A DNA stretch of 64,000 bases from Vitreimonas flagellata (lineage in GTDB: Bacteria; Pseudomonadota; Alphaproteobacteria; Caulobacterales; Aquidulcibacteraceae), in contig NZ_SBJL01000003.1 in assembly GCF_004634425.1 (NCBI RefSeq), positions 62,001 to 126,000 on the forward strand, given 5' to 3'. The first letter of the stretch is position 1; the number at the start of each line of letters is the position of its first letter. Under the pieces are notes generated by a model. That model was not told where the DNA came from. It saw only the letters and a list, made by a program, of their open reading frames with translations, and searched no databases. This document shows positions 10,047 to 18,922 of the stretch, piece by piece. The position numbers and the translations under genes were made by a program.

Positions 10047-10604
10047 GTGGCTGACGCAAAGCCCATCGAGGCGCACGGGGACGATAGTACCCGTCGCGAT
10101 TTCATTTTCATCGCGGCTGGATCGGTCGCGGCCGTTGGCGTTGGCGCTACGGTTTGGCCGTTCATTGATCAAATGAACCCGGCTGCCGATACGCGCGCGT
10201 TATCGACCACGGAAGTCGATCTCACTGCAGTCGAACTTGGCCAGCAGATCAAAGTGATGTGGCAGGGCAAGCCGGTGTTCGTGCGCCATCGCACCGCCGA
10301 AGAGATCGCCGCTGCGCAACGCGACGATTTCGCCAATCTGAAAGATCCGCAGAGTGACGCAGACCGCCTGATCCAGGAAGACGGCCAGGCCGGTCGTCCG
10401 GAATGGCTCGTTCTGCAAGCCAGCTGCACGCACTTGGGCTGCGTGCCGACCTTCGTTGAAGGCTCGCAATATGGCGGCTGGTTCTGCCCGTGCCACGGCT
10501 CGGACTACGATACGTCCGGCCGTATTCGCCGTGGCCCCGCGCCGCGAAATCTTGACGTTGCGCCGTATCTCTTCACCGGCCCAACCGCCATCCGTATCGG
10601 CTAA
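10047..10604 (+). CDS. petA: Ubiquinol-cytochrome c reductase Rieske iron-sulfur subunit
   Basis: 185 residues from GTG 10047, with GGGAGAG just upstream. It has a twin-arginine signal anchor ([10 protein letters not shown], residues 14-23) leading into the single N-terminal membrane helix. The Rieske cluster motifs CTHLGC (127-132) and CPCHGS (147-152) supply the two Cys and two His ligands of the 2Fe-2S centre. It is the high-potential acceptor of the cytochrome bc1 complex at the inner membrane. First gene of petABC; petB begins 14 bases downstream. Confidence 0.97.
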   Translation: MADAKPIEAHGDDSTRRDFIFIAAGSVAAVGVGATVWPFIDQMNPAADTRALSTTEVDLTAVELGQQIKVMWQGKPVFVRHRTAEEIAAAQRDDFANLKDPQSDADRLIQEDGQAGRPEWLVLQASCTHLGCVPTFVEGSQYGGWFCPCHGSDYDTSGRIRRGPAPRNLDVAPYLFTGPTAIRIG

Positions 10605-10618
10605 AGCGAGGAACCCAA

Positions 10619-12235
10619 GTGAGCGGACCTTCGACCTACGAGCCGAAATCAGGCTTTACCCGTTGGCTCGATAAGCGCCTGCCGATCATCCGGCTGGGCT
10701 ATGACAGCTTCGTCGCCTACCCGACGCCCCGGAATTTGAACTATTGGTGGACCTTCGGCGCGATGCTGTCGATGTGCCTCATCGTGCAAATCGTCACCGG
10801 CGTCGTGCTGGCGATGCATTACGTGCCGCACATCGACATGGCGTTCGCTTCGGTGCAGCGCCTTGAGCGCGACGTCCCGTATGGATGGCTGATCCAGAAC
10901 ATCCACGCCGTCGGCGCCTCGATGTTCTTCATCGCCGTTTACATCCATATGTTCCGCGGCCTCTATTACGGGTCTTACAAGGCCCCGCGCGAGCTGCTTT
11001 GGATTCTCGGCTGCGTGATCTATCTGCTGATGGTCGCCACCGCGTTCCTTGGCTACACGCTGCCCTGGGGCCAGATGTCATTCTGGGGCGCCACCGTCAT
11101 CACCAATCTCTTGGGCGCGCTGCCGATCGTCGGCGAGAGCATCAAGAATTGGCTCTCGGGCGGCTTCTCGATCGACCAGCCGACCATCAACCGCTTCTTC
11201 TCGCTGCATTATCTGCTGCCCTTCGTGATCGCGGGCGTTGTGGCGCTGCACGTGTGGGCGCTGCACGAGGCGGGGCAGAACAACCCGACAGGCGTTGACG
11301 TCCGCAAGGCGGCCGACATTCCAGCGGGCGAGCCGGGCGACACCGTGCCGTTCACGCCGCACGCGACGATGAAGGACCTCTTCGCCGCGGTTCTGTTTGT
11401 GATCCTGTTTGCGACCTTCGTGTTCTTCATGCCGGACGCGCTTGGCCACGCCGACAACTTCATCCCGGCCAACCCGCTGCAGACTCCGCCGGAAATCGTG
11501 CCGGAATGGTATCTGCTGCCGTTCTACGCGATCCTGCGCGCCATCGATTTCAACATCGGCCCGATTGATTCAAAACTCGGCGGCGTGTTGGCGATGTTCG
11601 CGGCGATCGGCGTGCTGTTCGTGCTGCCCTGGCTGGACACCTCGCGCGTGCGTTCGATGCGTTATCGCCCGATCGCGCGTCAGTTCTTCCTGATCTTCGT
11701 GGTCGTTTGCGTCATCCTCGGTTGGTGCGGCGGTCAGAACCCGGGCAAGATTTTGGTGCCGGCCACGTTCTCGGCCACGCTTGAGTGGGTTGAGGGCGGC
11801 TCAGTGACTGAAGCGCCGATCCGCGCGACGGGCGAGTCCGCTTGGGCTGACACGGCCGCCGCCGCGCAAGCGCAGCAAGCCGAGCAGGGCGCCTCGATGA
11901 CGGCGGTCACCCGCACCTCGGCGACCGAAGGCGCGATCCGCGCGATCAATGGCGGCGCTGTGCAAACCCGCACCGTCACCGCACACACGGTCGATGAGCT
12001 GGAAACCGCAATCACCGAAGCGAAGGCGGAGGTCGGCCAAGCCGCGCCGTTCTTCAACGTGACGCGCAACACGCCGTTCACGTTCACGGTGACGACGCTC
12101 TCGCAGATCGCGACCTTTTATTACTTCTTCTTCTTCCTGGTGCTCCTGCCCGTGCTTGGCCTGCGTGAAACGCCCGGCCGCGTTCCGGACACGATCGCCA
12201 AGCCTGTCACCAAGCAAGCGCAGGGAGCCGCCTAA
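10619..12235 (+). CDS. petB: Cytochrome b of the bc1 complex, with a large insert before the last helix
   Basis: 538 residues, roughly 100 longer than typical bacterial cytochrome b. The haem ligands lie at about His96/His110 and His197/His211, and the Qo-site PEWY motif is at about 295-298. After the helix near residues 353-372, about 110 residues follow that I do not recognise as part of the family core. They are rich in Ala, Thr, Gln and Glu (for example [17 protein letters not shown]), and precede the final hydrophobic helix (about 497-514). The start is GTG 10619. The stop overlaps petC as TAATG. The quinol-oxidising core looks complete. Confidence 0.96.
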   Translation: MSGPSTYEPKSGFTRWLDKRLPIIRLGYDSFVAYPTPRNLNYWWTFGAMLSMCLIVQIVTGVVLAMHYVPHIDMAFASVQRLERDVPYGWLIQNIHAVGASMFFIAVYIHMFRGLYYGSYKAPRELLWILGCVIYLLMVATAFLGYTLPWGQMSFWGATVITNLLGALPIVGESIKNWLSGGFSIDQPTINRFFSLHYLLPFVIAGVVALHVWALHEAGQNNPTGVDVRKAADIPAGEPGDTVPFTPHATMKDLFAAVLFVILFATFVFFMPDALGHADNFIPANPLQTPPEIVPEWYLLPFYAILRAIDFNIGPIDSKLGGVLAMFAAIGVLFVLPWLDTSRVRSMRYRPIARQFFLIFVVVCVILGWCGGQNPGKILVPATFSATLEWVEGGSVTEAPIRATGESAWADTAAAAQAQQAEQGASMTAVTRTSATEGAIRAINGGAVQTRTVTAHTVDELETAITEAKAEVGQAAPFFNVTRNTPFTFTVTTLSQIATFYYFFFFLVLLPVLGLRETPGRVPDTIAKPVTKQAQGAA

Positions 12236-13077
12236 TGCTGCGCGCACTGACACTCGCTGCGGCCCTCACGGTTGCTTCCGTGGGCGCTGCCCTCGCCGCC
12301 AGCGACGCCGAGCACCCGCATGATCACGCTTTCAGCTTCGACAGCCCCGTCGGCTCGTACGATATGGGCGCGGTGCAGCGTGGTTATCAGGTCTATCAGC
12401 AAGTCTGCGCGAGCTGCCACTCGATGGACCACCTCTCGTATCGTCACCTCGGCGAACGCAATGGCCCCTTCGCGCTCTACATGGTGCGCAACCATGAGAC
12501 GGGAGAACTTGAGCCGCATGTGGGCGCGCCCGCGCATGGCGGCACGTTCGTCGATGTGACCGAGAACCAATACGTGCGCGCCATCGCCGCCGGCGTCACG
12601 ATCAACGCCGTCGATCCGAACACCGGCCAACTCACGGATCGTCCCGGCCGTATTTCGGATCGTTTCCGTCGTCCATTTCCGAACGAGATCGCGGCGCGCG
12701 CCTCGAATGGCGGCGCCTATCCTGTGGACCTCTCGGTGATTACCTCCGCCCGTCATGGCGGCGCCGATTACATTTACGCGCTGCTGACCGGTTACACGGG
12801 CGAGTCACGCGGTGCGCTGTATGAGAATCCATACTTCCCTGGCCATTATATCGCCATGCCGCCGCCGCTGGCTGAAGGTGTGGTGCCCTATGAGGACGGC
12901 TCGCCGACCACGGTCGAGCAATACGCTGCTGACGTGACGCACTTCCTGCAATGGGCGGCTGACCCGCACATGGAGCAGCGCAAGCGCACGGGCATCGTCG
13001 TGCTGACGTTCCTGCTGGTGCTCGCGGGCTTGATGTACCTCGCGTACAAGCAAGTTTGGCGCAACGAGAGCCACTAG
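12235..13077 (+). CDS. petC: Cytochrome c1 of the bc1 complex
   Basis: 280 residues. The signal peptide ends near ALAAS (residue 22). The haem c attachment motif CASCH is at 58-62, in the context YQVYQQVCASCHSM. A C-terminal membrane anchor lies at about residues 257-275 (GIVVLTFLLVLAGLMYLAY). It carries electrons from the Rieske protein to soluble or membrane cytochrome c on the periplasmic face. The ATG overlaps the petB stop by one base, and a strong hairpin terminator follows the stop. Confidence 0.97.
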   Translation: MLRALTLAAALTVASVGAALAASDAEHPHDHAFSFDSPVGSYDMGAVQRGYQVYQQVCASCHSMDHLSYRHLGERNGPFALYMVRNHETGELEPHVGAPAHGGTFVDVTENQYVRAIAAGVTINAVDPNTGQLTDRPGRISDRFRRPFPNEIAARASNGGAYPVDLSVITSARHGGADYIYALLTGYTGESRGALYENPYFPGHYIAMPPPLAEGVVPYEDGSPTTVEQYAADVTHFLQWAADPHMEQRKRTGIVVLTFLLVLAGLMYLAYKQVWRNESH

Positions 13078-13098
13078 GCTCTTGAAACTCTGAGTTCC

Positions 13099-13130
13099 AA
13101 AGCGCGGGCCGAAAGGTCCGCGCTTTTTGT
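13099..13130 (+). terminator. Rho-independent terminator of petABC
   Basis: The arms AAAGCGCGG and CCGCGCTTT enclose an inner CC/GG pair and a GAAA loop, followed by a run of five T and then GTTT. The stem can be read as about 12 pairs with one G-U. It sits 22 bases after the petC stop and before the cupin gene, so it closes the bc1 operon. Confidence 0.85.
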
Positions 13131-13166
13131 TTGCGCTTCACCGCGCGCGGGCGTTTGCTCGGGCCC

Positions 13167-13661
13167 ATGAGCCAACAAGACAAACCGCAAGGTCCGATCG
13201 CGATCGAGTCCATTCCCGGCGAAGACTGGAGCGAAGGCGTGCGCTATGGCGGGCGCACGCAAGTGCTCTCCAACACGCGCGCGGGCGGCCGCAAGATCGG
13301 CATCGCCATCGAAGTCATTGGGCCCGGCAAGCAGAGCTGCCCGCACCACTATCACATGGTGGAAGAGGAGCACATTATCGCGCTCGAAGGCGTAGCCACG
13401 CTGCGCTTGGGCGATGAGCGCCACACGATCAAGGCGGGCGATTATGTTTGCTTCCCGGCGGGCCAGCGCGCCGGCCATTGCATCGTCAACGAAAGCGGCG
13501 CGCCCTTCAAATTCATGATCGTCGGCGATCGCGCCGCGAACGAGACTTGCGTCTATCCCGACAGCGGCAAGATCATGATCTACAATCTTGGCCGCCTCAT
13601 CCTCCCGGAAGGCGAGAGTCTCGACTACTGGAAGGATGAGAAAGCGGACGAGCCGCTCTGA
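13167..13661 (+). CDS. Cupin-domain protein
   Basis: 164 residues from ATG 13167. A single cupin barrel is evident. The first motif is CPHHYHMVEEEHIIALEGVA (about residues 60-79), giving two His and a Glu as likely metal ligands. The second is AGDYVCFPAGQRAGHCIVN, with the third His. The closest general class is a cupin of unknown substrate, possibly sugar- or small-molecule-binding. It stands alone after the petABC terminator, and its stop abuts the stop of the convergent hydrolase gene without overlap. Confidence 0.85.
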   Translation: MSQQDKPQGPIAIESIPGEDWSEGVRYGGRTQVLSNTRAGGRKIGIAIEVIGPGKQSCPHHYHMVEEEHIIALEGVATLRLGDERHTIKAGDYVCFPAGQRAGHCIVNESGAPFKFMIVGDRAANETCVYPDSGKIMIYNLGRLILPEGESLDYWKDEKADEPL

Positions 13662-14630
13662 TCATGGCGCGGTCGCGATCGCCGTCTGTGGCGCGGCGAT
13701 GCTCGTTGGCGCTGCGGCGCTGACTGCGACGCCATTCATCGTCGGCGCCGCTGCGGCGTTCACGTCAAAGGCAGCGCTTTGGCTCGGCAGCGTTTGGCCT
13801 GCCGCTTCGGTCGGCGCGTATTGGATCACACCATTGACGCGTCCAGCGCGCGGGCCGCGTGCTGACGCATCCACAGACGCGTGCTGCGCGCGTGGCTCAC
13901 GACCCGAGATCGCTTGGCCGAGATATTGCGCGACATCGATCGGACGAGGTGTTTCGCGAACGCCTGGGTCGGGCACATCGGCATAGAAGATGTGCTGGCC
14001 AATCACTTGCCGGCCCACGCCGACGCGTGCCCAGCGCGGGCGCACCGCGCGCGTATGATAGAACAACGCGCCGCCAGTGGGATCGACGGATTGGCCGCTT
14101 AGCACTTCGCGCGCCACGCGGTCGGCGAGGATCCACTCAGGATCGGTCGCGACGCTCGAGGGATCGCGCGCCAAATTCATCACTGTGCGGCGATTGGGAT
14201 CGCCACGATTCCAGACGGAGAATTGCTTCGGCGAAAGGATCACCGTGGCGAGGTCTTCGCCGAAGCGCTCGCCGATACGGTTCACCATCACGTGCGCCAC
14301 CGCGCGCATGCCGTGCTCACCTTCGCTGCGCGCTTCGCCCCACGCGGTGGCGGCAAGCAAACGCACTTCCTCTTCAGCGACCACGAGAGGCGTCATCGAT
14401 GACACTGCGCTCGACGAAGGTTCATCTGGAACGAAGCCGACGATCTGACGTTCGCCACTGACCACAGCGGCCAGCGCATCCGGATAGAGCGCGAAATTCA
14501 TCGCCGCGGCGACAACCAGCACGCTCGCAAGACTCGCAGCGTGCATGCAATGTTTGATCGAAGTGCGTTCACCGCGCTTCGCAAATTTTTCTTTGTTGGG
14601 ACGCGAAAGTCCGATCCAGCGAGCGGCCAT
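13662..14630 (-). CDS. Cell wall hydrolase, SleB/Hydrolase_2 type
   Basis: 322 residues from ATG 14630 (AGAGAGACC upstream). There is an N-terminal membrane segment or signal (CMHAASLASVLVVAAAMNFA). The SleB domain begins at LLAATAWGEARSEGEHGMRA, whose Glu is the expected catalytic residue. It continues with VAHVMVNRIG, SPKQFSVWN and GGALFYHTRAVRPRWA. Family members are peptidoglycan lytic enzymes. The C-terminal about 90 residues are Ala/Pro/Thr-rich and low-complexity, perhaps a wall-associated tail. The 250 bases upstream of the start hold no gene I can support. Confidence 0.88.
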   Translation of the reverse strand: MAARWIGLSRPNKEKFAKRGERTSIKHCMHAASLASVLVVAAAMNFALYPDALAAVVSGERQIVGFVPDEPSSSAVSSMTPLVVAEEEVRLLAATAWGEARSEGEHGMRAVAHVMVNRIGERFGEDLATVILSPKQFSVWNRGDPNRRTVMNLARDPSSVATDPEWILADRVAREVLSGQSVDPTGGALFYHTRAVRPRWARVGVGRQVIGQHIFYADVPDPGVRETPRPIDVAQYLGQAISGREPRAQHASVDASARGPRAGRVNGVIQYAPTEAAGQTLPSQSAAFDVNAAAAPTMNGVAVSAAAPTSIAAPQTAIATAP

Positions 14631-14879
14631 TTTGGTCTCTCTACTTCGCGGGCGCGATGCGCGCCGGGCGTCATGGCTAAACAAAAGTGGTCGCATCCAC
14701 ACCGCAGCGTGCGCGGACACGAGGCGCGTTTCTACTTTCCCACAGGGCGAAAATGCGACGCGCAGGAGGCGAACTGCAGTGCAGAAGGTCTGGATTTCCT
14801 TGCTTTTTTGTCAGACTAGACGGCGGGCATAGTCTGTCGCGCGAAGTTCCGCCAAGTTCCTAGCCCTAAGGGGGTAGGC

Positions 14880-16319
14880 ATGACCCAAACCCGGTCCATC
14901 GACGCCGCAGCGCGCGGCTACATCCGGCATCGCTTCGTCCGCGCGCTAAATGCGTCGTTTGTAGTGCTGATGGTGTTTGGATTGGTGGGGCTTGTCGCTG
15001 GCGCGATGGTCCAAGCGGTGGGCTCTGGAGAGTGGGCGCAGATCGTGGGCTTGCCGCTCGGCGCGGTGCTCGCGTTCTTTCTCTTCTTCGTCCCAATGGC
15101 GTTCGTCATCGGCGCCATCACGGCGATCATTGATGGACTGCACCGCCGAGTTGTTGGCTTGTTCTTGCTGGTCGTGTCGCTTTTCCTGTGCGTGTTTCTT
15201 GGCATGGCGTTCGTCGCCTTTGTTGCGAGTTTCTTTGGCTTCGAGGTTACCGACGACCCCGAGATCAATCCAATTGCGATGGCGGCGTTCGGCCTGTTCG
15301 GCACGTTGATCAGCTATGAATTGCTGCGTCACGCATGGTGGCAAACGACAACGCGCGCTGTAGACTACAAGGCTGCGCGCGGATGGCGCCCGCCGCCATG
15401 GCGCTTCTTGACGGCCTTTCGTCGACATCTCGGCTTGCCAAGCTTCATTGCTCATGTCGGCAAGAAGCGAATAGTCGTGAGCTTACTCTATTTCGGAGTC
15501 GCGGTGCTAAACGTCGGCATCGCCTTGCTCCTCTTGTTGCCGGTGTTCTTGAGTTCACCGACCGAGCGCACCGCTGATTTCGATCCCGCCAATGTAATCA
15601 TCGGCTCGGCGATCTTGCTGGTGCTGAATCTGCTTGGCGCTGGCGCCCTGCTGTCGCGCTTGGCCGACACCCGCGCGACGCGGCTTTATCAAAACGTCCG
15701 CGAATGGGATGCGCGCGCGCCGATCGTGTTCCTGCGCTCGTTCAATCAGGACGACGATCGGCTGAAAGCTATCAGCGGCGACCCATTCGCACGTTGGCCC
15801 GCAGGTGTGGGACGACCGCGCACACTCGATGAAATTTTGCTTGAGCACGGCTCGCCTTACGGCCCTGTCATCGCCATCGGCGATCCGCGTGATCCGACGC
15901 CGCCTTTGGGTGCGGCGCGGGTGTTTGTGCAGGGCGAAGGTGACGAATGGCAAGGCGTTGTGCGCGGTCTTGCGGGCGCATCGAAAGTCGTGATCATGTG
16001 CCCCAATCACGGCGCGGGCGTGAAATGGGAGCTGGATCTCATTGCGCAGGCGGGCGGGCGGTTGCAGGTGATCTTCCTGGCAAGCCCTGAACTCGATCGC
16101 GAAGCGACGCGCACGCTCTTCCAGCGCCTCGTGCCAAACATGCCGAATATCGACGCCAAGCAGCATGTGATCGCCGCCTACGAGCTAGGCGGCGAATGGC
16201 GGCTTCTGACGGCCGAACACCTCAGCGTAGATAGCTACACTGCCGCACTCAACACAGCGCTGCAGGCGCTCTTCGGCGTGAAGGGTGAGCCGGTGAAGCG
16301 CCCGAAGAAAGTCGCTTAG
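14880..16319 (+). CDS. Membrane protein with a C-terminal TIR-like domain
   Basis: 479 residues; AAGGGGG lies just ahead of ATG 14880. About four TM helices fall within residues 20-155 and two more at about 200-265. A cytoplasmic domain of about 200 residues follows. Its segments PIVFLRSFNQDD, GPVIAIGDPRDP and WQGVVRGLAGASKVVIM, ending in GVKWELDLI, alternate strands and helices like a TIR or nucleotide-binding Rossmann fold. Trp383-Glu384 falls where TIR NADases keep their catalytic Glu. I know similar hypothetical proteins by motif but no function, so the TIR link is inference. The stop overlaps the convergent carbonic anhydrase gene by 4 bases. Confidence 0.8.
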   Translation: MTQTRSIDAAARGYIRHRFVRALNASFVVLMVFGLVGLVAGAMVQAVGSGEWAQIVGLPLGAVLAFFLFFVPMAFVIGAITAIIDGLHRRVVGLFLLVVSLFLCVFLGMAFVAFVASFFGFEVTDDPEINPIAMAAFGLFGTLISYELLRHAWWQTTTRAVDYKAARGWRPPPWRFLTAFRRHLGLPSFIAHVGKKRIVVSLLYFGVAVLNVGIALLLLLPVFLSSPTERTADFDPANVIIGSAILLVLNLLGAGALLSRLADTRATRLYQNVREWDARAPIVFLRSFNQDDDRLKAISGDPFARWPAGVGRPRTLDEILLEHGSPYGPVIAIGDPRDPTPPLGAARVFVQGEGDEWQGVVRGLAGASKVVIMCPNHGAGVKWELDLIAQAGGRLQVIFLASPELDREATRTLFQRLVPNMPNIDAKQHVIAAYELGGEWRLLTAEHLSVDSYTAALNTALQALFGVKGEPVKRPKKVA

Positions 16320-17191
16320 GAGCCCAACACCACGGTGCGTTGGTTCAACGGCTGCACGTGGCGCGAGCTCGAACCCAGAGCTTCGCGCAGCGCAGCGATC
16401 TGCGCGGCGGAGGCTTGGATCGGCGTACGCAGCACGTTCCAGCGCACGCCTTCGCTGCACGGCGGCGTCGTCAACGAGCCGGCATAGGCAAAGTACGCAC
16501 GATCCGGCGGCAGCAACGCAGCGAGATCAGCACTGATGTGCGTGGCGAGTTCTTCACCTTGGCCGTTTGGGATCGACGCGAGCAACGCGCCCAAAGCTTG
16601 GTTCTCCAAGCCTTCCTCGATGAACACGCCGACGACGGCGAGTTGGCCTTGGCTGTTGCGATGCACGAAATGCAATTCGGCTGGATAAGCGCGGCGATCA
16701 AGCGTGTGCTCGGCCGGTGAATGGAAATGGAATTGGGCGAAGCCGTAGGCTTGCTGACCAATCATCAAGGTCGCTGCGCTCTGCGCCGGATTGAATTGCA
16801 GCGTGTGGCCGTTGTTCACGAAATTGCCGTTTGCCGCGAGGTAGTGCGTCGCAAGGTCGGGCATCTCGACCATCGGGGCCGCGCTCGAAAGATTGACCGG
16901 GGATTGCTCTTGGCCTTGGCCGCACGTGCCGGCGACTTGCGCCCACGCGGCTTGATGCATGTAATCCCAATGGGTCGCCTCGCCGCCAGGCGCCGCGCCA
17001 TGCGGGGCGGCAGGGGCGTGCTCAGCGCCATGCGCTTCAGCCGGGCCAAGCGACGGGCCGTGGCCTTCGCCGTGGCCAGCTTCAGCGTGCTCGCCGCCAT
17101 GCTCGGCAGTTTCGCCGTGCTCAGCCGAACCGCCGCCGCAGGCAGCCAAAATTAAGGCGAACGCTGACGCCGCCGCACCTTTGATGCGCAT
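16316..17191 (-). CDS. Alpha-class carbonic anhydrase lipoprotein with a His-rich linker
   Basis: 291 residues. Lipobox ILAAC puts the lipidated Cys at residue 18. Residues about 20-72 form a linker of His, Glu, Gly and Ala with about ten histidines. The alpha-carbonic anhydrase domain follows: QSPVNL, then the zinc histidines in QFHFHSPAEH and ELHFVHRNSQG, then SLTTPPCSEGVRW. It interconverts CO2 and bicarbonate at the cell envelope. The linker might hold zinc for the enzyme; that is a guess. Monocistronic and convergent with the TIR-like membrane gene. Confidence 0.95.
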   Translation of the reverse strand: MRIKGAAASAFALILAACGGGSAEHGETAEHGGEHAEAGHGEGHGPSLGPAEAHGAEHAPAAPHGAAPGGEATHWDYMHQAAWAQVAGTCGQGQEQSPVNLSSAAPMVEMPDLATHYLAANGNFVNNGHTLQFNPAQSAATLMIGQQAYGFAQFHFHSPAEHTLDRRAYPAELHFVHRNSQGQLAVVGVFIEEGLENQALGALLASIPNGQGEELATHISADLAALLPPDRAYFAYAGSLTTPPCSEGVRWNVLRTPIQASAAQIAALREALGSSSRHVQPLNQRTVVLGS

Positions 17192-17304
17192 TAGGACAAG
17201 TCTCCACCACCCAAAAGCCCGCCCGTTTCATCGGGTTCATCGGGTCTTTGCGGACAAGAATGGAGCATACGGTAACGGCGCTTAAAGCCGGGTTACGGAC
17301 GCTG

Positions 17305-17335
17305 CAACGAAAACGCCGGCCCGAAGGCCGGCGTT
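17305..17335 (-). terminator. Rho-independent terminator of the ClpP-like gene
   Basis: A perfect 10-bp stem, AACGCCGGCC paired with GGCCGGCGTT (17312-17335). On the minus strand the loop reads TTCG, a stabilising tetraloop, and the stem is followed by TTTTCGTT. It lies about 28 bases beyond the stop of the ClpP-like gene. Confidence 0.8.
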
Positions 17336-17363
17336 AAGCGATCACAAACCGTATTTGAGCGCC

Positions 17364-17966
17364 TTACCGAATTTCGGCTTGGCTCCGGACGATCTTGCCG
17401 ACGAGGCCGTAGGCTTTCGCTTCTTCGGCCTGCATCCAATAATCGCGGTCGACGTCGCGCTTGATCTTATCGAGCGGTTGGCCGGTGGCGTCGGCGAAAA
17501 TCTTGTTCAGACGCTCGCGCATGCGCAGGATTTCGCGCGCCTGAATTTCAACGTCCGAGGCCATGCCGCCGACGCCGCCGCGCGGTTCGTGCAGCAGGAA
17601 GCGCGTGTTCGGCAGGCAATAGCGGTTCTCGCGCTCGGCGGCGGCGTAGATGAGCGCGCCGGCGGAGGCGACCCAGCCCGTGCCCAGCATGCGCACCGGT
17701 GCGTTGATGAATTTGATCACGTCATGGATCATGTCGCCGCTTTCCACGTGACCGCCGGGCGAGGAGATCACGAACGTGATCGGCTCGGCGTTCTCGGCCG
17801 CCAGCGCAAACAGGCGCTCGGTGACACGGCGCGCCTGCAGATCGTTCACTTCGCCGGTGAGCATGACCACGCGGGCGCTGAACAGCGCTTTCTCGATCAC
17901 GTCCGGCGCGTTGCGGGCCTCGGGGCTCGCCTTTTCGTCGTCGAGGCGGGTGGGGATAAAGTTCAT
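17364..17966 (-). CDS. ClpP-like serine peptidase
   Basis: 200 residues, the usual ClpP length. The fold motifs FVISSPGGHVESGDMIHDVI and GTGWVASAGALIYAAA are present. The likely triad is Ser101, His126 (FLLHEPRGG) and Asp175. The Ser site reads ASAGA instead of the usual SAASMGA, and the His site LHEP instead of IHQP, so it is a divergent paralogue, not the main ClpP. No tig, clpX or lon gene is adjacent, as would be expected for the canonical operon. It may form a specialised or mixed peptidase ring. Confidence 0.88.
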   Translation of the reverse strand: MNFIPTRLDDEKASPEARNAPDVIEKALFSARVVMLTGEVNDLQARRVTERLFALAAENAEPITFVISSPGGHVESGDMIHDVIKFINAPVRMLGTGWVASAGALIYAAAERENRYCLPNTRFLLHEPRGGVGGMASDVEIQAREILRMRERLNKIFADATGQPLDKIKRDVDRDYWMQAEEAKAYGLVGKIVRSQAEIR

Positions 17967-18124
17967 AGAAGCTCCAGCGGACCAGAAATCTGAGCCCTTC
18001 AGGTAGGCGGGTTCGGAGCGATTTCCTAGCCCCGTACGGTTACTGGCGGGGCGTTCCGGCGCAGCTTAGCGTGGGCGCGGGGGAAGCGGGGCGATTCCAA
18101 GCCCTTACGCCGGAGCCTTAACTT

Positions 18125-18922
18125 TTGAGCGACGTCTTCATCTCCTACAAGCGCGAGGACAAAGCCCGCGTCGAGACGCTCTATGCGCTGCTCTTGGACC
18201 TCGACGTGCCAGTTTGGTTCGACGCCGGCATCGAGGTGGGCGCCGAATGGGAGCAGCGCATCGAGGAGCAGATCGCCGCCGCTCAAGCCATGATCGTGTG
18301 CTGGACGTTTGCCGCCGTGTCTTCGCATTGGGTGACACGCGAAGCGAAAATCGGCCTGGAGCGCAACATCCTCGTGCCGGTGATGCTCGCGCCATGCGCG
18401 TTGGTGCCGCCCTTCGGCGCCGTGCAAGCCGCCGATCTCACGCACTGGGAAGGCGCGCCGGATCATCCTGAAATTCAAAAGGTGCTCGGCAAGCTGGAGA
18501 GCTTGCTCGGCAAACGAAACCTGGCGCGCAACGCGCGGCTGCGAGCGGGTGGCCAGAAAGAAGAAATGGTTGCCGTGCTGCGCGCGCTGCTCGTTGAGCG
18601 CGCGCGCTCAGGCGCGCGGCCGTTCACCTACAAGGAAGCCGAGAACGCGCTGCGCGAAGCCGCTGAAGCCGAAGATGTTCGCATCGGTGAATTCGATCAG
18701 CACTCGCTCTGGGGCGCTCTGGACGCCATCTCCGAACAAAATCGTCGCCGTCGCGAACCGCCGCTCGACGTGCTCGTCGTCAGCAAAGACACGGGCCGCC
18801 CAGGTCGCGGCTACTGGCAAAAGCACGCCTTCCTCGAAGGCAATGGTGATGCGCTGGAACAAGCTCTGTTCGAGCGACACTTGGCGCGCGTGCGCGCGTC
18901 GAGTTGGAGTCAGGACGTTTAA
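18125..18922 (+). CDS. TIR-domain protein with an uncharacterised C-terminal domain
   Basis: 265 residues from TTG 18125, with GGAG 9 bases upstream. The TIR domain (residues 1 to about 130) is clear: DVFISYKREDK, VPVWFDAGIEVGAEWEQRIE, then SSHWVTREA with Trp69 and Glu73, the residue expected to be catalytic in TIR NADases. The second domain (about 155-255) contains FTYKEAENALREAA and PPLDVLVVSKDTGRPGRGYW. I have met that pattern in other bacterial multidomain proteins but cannot name it. Bacterial TIR proteins often serve in anti-phage NAD depletion; no recognised partner lies next door. The 3' end overlaps the convergent DUF1003 gene by 4 bases. Confidence 0.88.
   Translation: MSDVFISYKREDKARVETLYALLLDLDVPVWFDAGIEVGAEWEQRIEEQIAAAQAMIVCWTFAAVSSHWVTREAKIGLERNILVPVMLAPCALVPPFGAVQAADLTHWEGAPDHPEIQKVLGKLESLLGKRNLARNARLRAGGQKEEMVAVLRALLVERARSGARPFTYKEAENALREAAEAEDVRIGEFDQHSLWGALDAISEQNRRRREPPLDVLVVSKDTGRPGRGYWQKHAFLEGNGDALEQALFERHLARVRASSWSQDV

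Noticed and set aside
14631-14879. Open frames of 92-95 codons upstream of the membrane TIR-like gene
   Set aside because: They start inside the hydrolase gene on the opposite strand, and lack ribosome sites and recognisable sequence.
18125-18922. Complete known TIR defence system such as Thoeris or TIR-CBASS
   Set aside because: No ThsA-like, cyclase, SIR2 or other recognised partner gene lies next to the TIR gene.
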